Assembly: GCF_030272615.1 (NCBI RefSeq) | Contig: NC_081412.1 | Coordinates: 540,112,335-540,157,334, forward strand | DNA from: Cryptomeria japonica | Lineage: Eukaryota > Streptophyta > Pinopsida > Cupressales > Cupressaceae | Reading direction: 5' to 3' | Length of the DNA: 45,000 nucleotides | In this document: positions 43,966 to 45,000 of the stretch, piece by piece | How positions within the stretch are numbered: position 1 is the first letter of the stretch | Layout of the letters: the number at the start of each line of letters is the position of its first letter | Notes under the pieces: model-generated | The model's input: the letters and a program-made list of their open reading frames with translations, nothing else | Databases searched by the model: none | Told to the model about the DNA's origin: nothing | Program-made: the position numbers and the translations under genes

Positions 43966-43968
43966 GTC
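43806..43968. repeat. Compound (TGTATG)n/(TGCATG)n microsatellite
   Basis: A hexamer array in three blocks: TGTATG, then TGCATG from about 43841 to 43896, then TGTATG after a single ATGGATG interruption. The open frames on both strands are artefacts of the repeat. Confidence 0.97.
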
Positions 43969-44123
43969 TTATCATTTGTCTTCATCCCCTTCATTCTCTA
44001 ATGTTCCTATGTCTTCTTCTTCTTGTGAGTAGTCAAACTCTTCTCCCCAAGAGAAAGGGTTGCTTCCTGCTCCTCGTCCTTTATCTGATCAAGAGCTTAT
44101 TTTGTTGCAACTTCTTAAAGCCT

Positions 44124-44255
44124 ACTTGATTTCTCTTTCTCCTCCGAAGTTTCACAAGGATAATAAAGAATAAAATTCTTTTTGTTCATACCATCAAGTG
44201 CTTGGCCATTCCACAAGTGAATGTAGATACAACAACTTCATCAATTGGGTGTCAT
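44124..44255 (+). pseudogene. Gypsy-type Gag zinc-knuckle fragment
   Basis: One frame reads SPPKFHKDNKE, a TAA, then NSFCSYHQVLGHSTSEC. The spacing C-x2-H-x4-H-x4-C resembles the FCxYHxxxGHxTxxC knuckle of plant Ty3/gypsy Tat-like Gag proteins. The upstream part (LSDQELILLQLLKAYLI) is in the same frame. No other gypsy domain follows before the window ends, so it is a fragment or the start of an element running off the window. Confidence 0.6.
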
Positions 44256-44493
44256 TAATTCTGCATCTATTGATGCACTTTCTTCTTCTTTGCACAACAA
44301 GTGATATCAAGGTTTACCTCTATCCTCTTCTTTTACACATTCCATTTATTTATACATTCTTATCATATCTCTTTTTCACCTACAAAGATGCATGTTTATC
44401 TCTCGCCTATTGTGATGACTATCTTTTTTTCACCCAATGTGGTGAGTATTTGTCTTTTCTCTTTGTGGCTCTTATCAAAATTGATCTCATCTA

Positions 44494-44640
44494 TAGTGGC
44501 TTTCCTACATAGCGAGGTTGGTCCTACATAGAATCTATTTATCTCTATTAGTAGTGGCTTTCCTTCGTAGCAAGGTTGGTTCTACTTATCTTTTGGTAGT
44601 GGCTTTCCTTCATAGCAACGTTGGTGCTACTAATCTTTGA
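44494..44640. repeat. Tandem repeat of a TAGTGGCTTTCCTTC unit, 3 copies
   Basis: Conserved cores of about 32 bp (TAGTGGCTTTCC, then ATAGCAAGGTTGG, then CTAC) begin at 44494, 44552 and 44597. The cores are separated by variable AT-rich spacers. Confidence 0.88.
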
Positions 44641-45000
44641 TCACCTGGCATAACACGACTTGCTAGAATATGATCTATCTTTTAATCATTACCATCTACA
44701 TGATCGCTAGCTACATAGTAAGCTAGTGTCTAGGTCATGTACTATCTCTTTGACATTGATTGCTTCTCTGACTTTTGGGTGCATTCTTATTTGAAGCAAT
44801 TGGTCCTTACATTCTTCTCTCCCTTATAGAATTCCTCTATGTGTGGTTTCTTGTATTTTAGGGATGATGCATAGTACTAAGACAACCTTTTACATAGAGG
44901 TCTCTTTCACTTTGTTGACTCAAATATTTTAGTTTGTTATGTGCTTTCATGTGTTTTCTATCCATATTCTTAACTGTATATCTATATATTTGTCATGATC
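44641..45000. other. Unassigned DNA at the window end
   Basis: No coding motif, terminal repeat or RNA gene seen. It may belong to the element that holds the Gag fragment. Confidence 0.4.

Noticed and set aside
43720-44129. Open frames of Met-Cys, Val-Tyr and Thr-His repeats on both strands
   Set aside because: They are artefacts of the TGTATG/TGCATG microsatellite.
1-45000. tRNA, rRNA or other structured RNA genes
   Set aside because: I saw no tRNA-like arms with anticodon context and no rRNA motifs. The only tRNA-related sequences are the primer binding sites.

Overview
The window looks like repeat-dominated intergenic DNA from a plant with a very large genome; a gymnosperm is my best guess. 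The evidence is nested LTR retrotransposons of both superfamilies, an iMet-type and a Lys-type primer binding site, plant-style GT-AG introns, and AT-rich filler between the elements. I see no intact, expressed-looking single-copy gene. Every coding region is a retroelement remnant, a transposase-like pseudogene, a captured gene fragment, or a split gene of unknown family.

Left part (1-13001). A (CT)n microsatellite and AT-rich DNA precede a plus-strand multi-exon gene of unknown family (about 1661-13001). Its last exon is split by a 9.4-kb minus-strand Ty1/copia element, copia-1 (3430-12845, 5-bp target duplication GATAC). The left LTR of copia-1 is itself interrupted by a 1584-bp LTR-like insert (4045-5628, target duplication GTTAT). 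Removing both inserts leaves the last exon in frame up to a TAG at 12999-13001.

Middle part (13002-20600). A pair of 256-bp direct repeats precedes a minus-strand, intron-bearing, transposase-like pseudogene (17868-14691). Four short GC-rich palindromes lie just upstream of its start codon. Further right are a dispersed repeat with a second copy near 41 kb, a 5' fragment resembling the proteasome lid gene RPN9, and a 56-bp tandem repeat.

Right part (20695-38140). An old plus-strand copia element (copia-2) with many CAG-to-TAG stops is split in its reverse transcriptase by a 3.28-kb solo LTR (23808-37366, target duplication CTTCT). That LTR is in turn split by a 10.3-kb minus-strand Ty3/gypsy element (26064-36333, target duplication GATGG). 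The gypsy element keeps a protease, an extra RNase H and an integrase, but no reverse transcriptase or normal gag was found. Its long leader carries several arrays that all have a 21-bp period.

Tail (38141-45000). This holds a decayed minus-strand reading frame of unknown origin, a G-run, a pyrimidine-rich tract, the second copy of the dispersed repeat, a probable LINE RNase H fragment, a long TGTATG/TGCATG microsatellite, a gypsy gag zinc-knuckle fragment and a short tandem repeat.

Insertion order follows from the nesting. Copia-2 is older than the solo LTR, which is older than the gypsy element. The unknown gene is older than copia-1, which is older than the small LTR insert.
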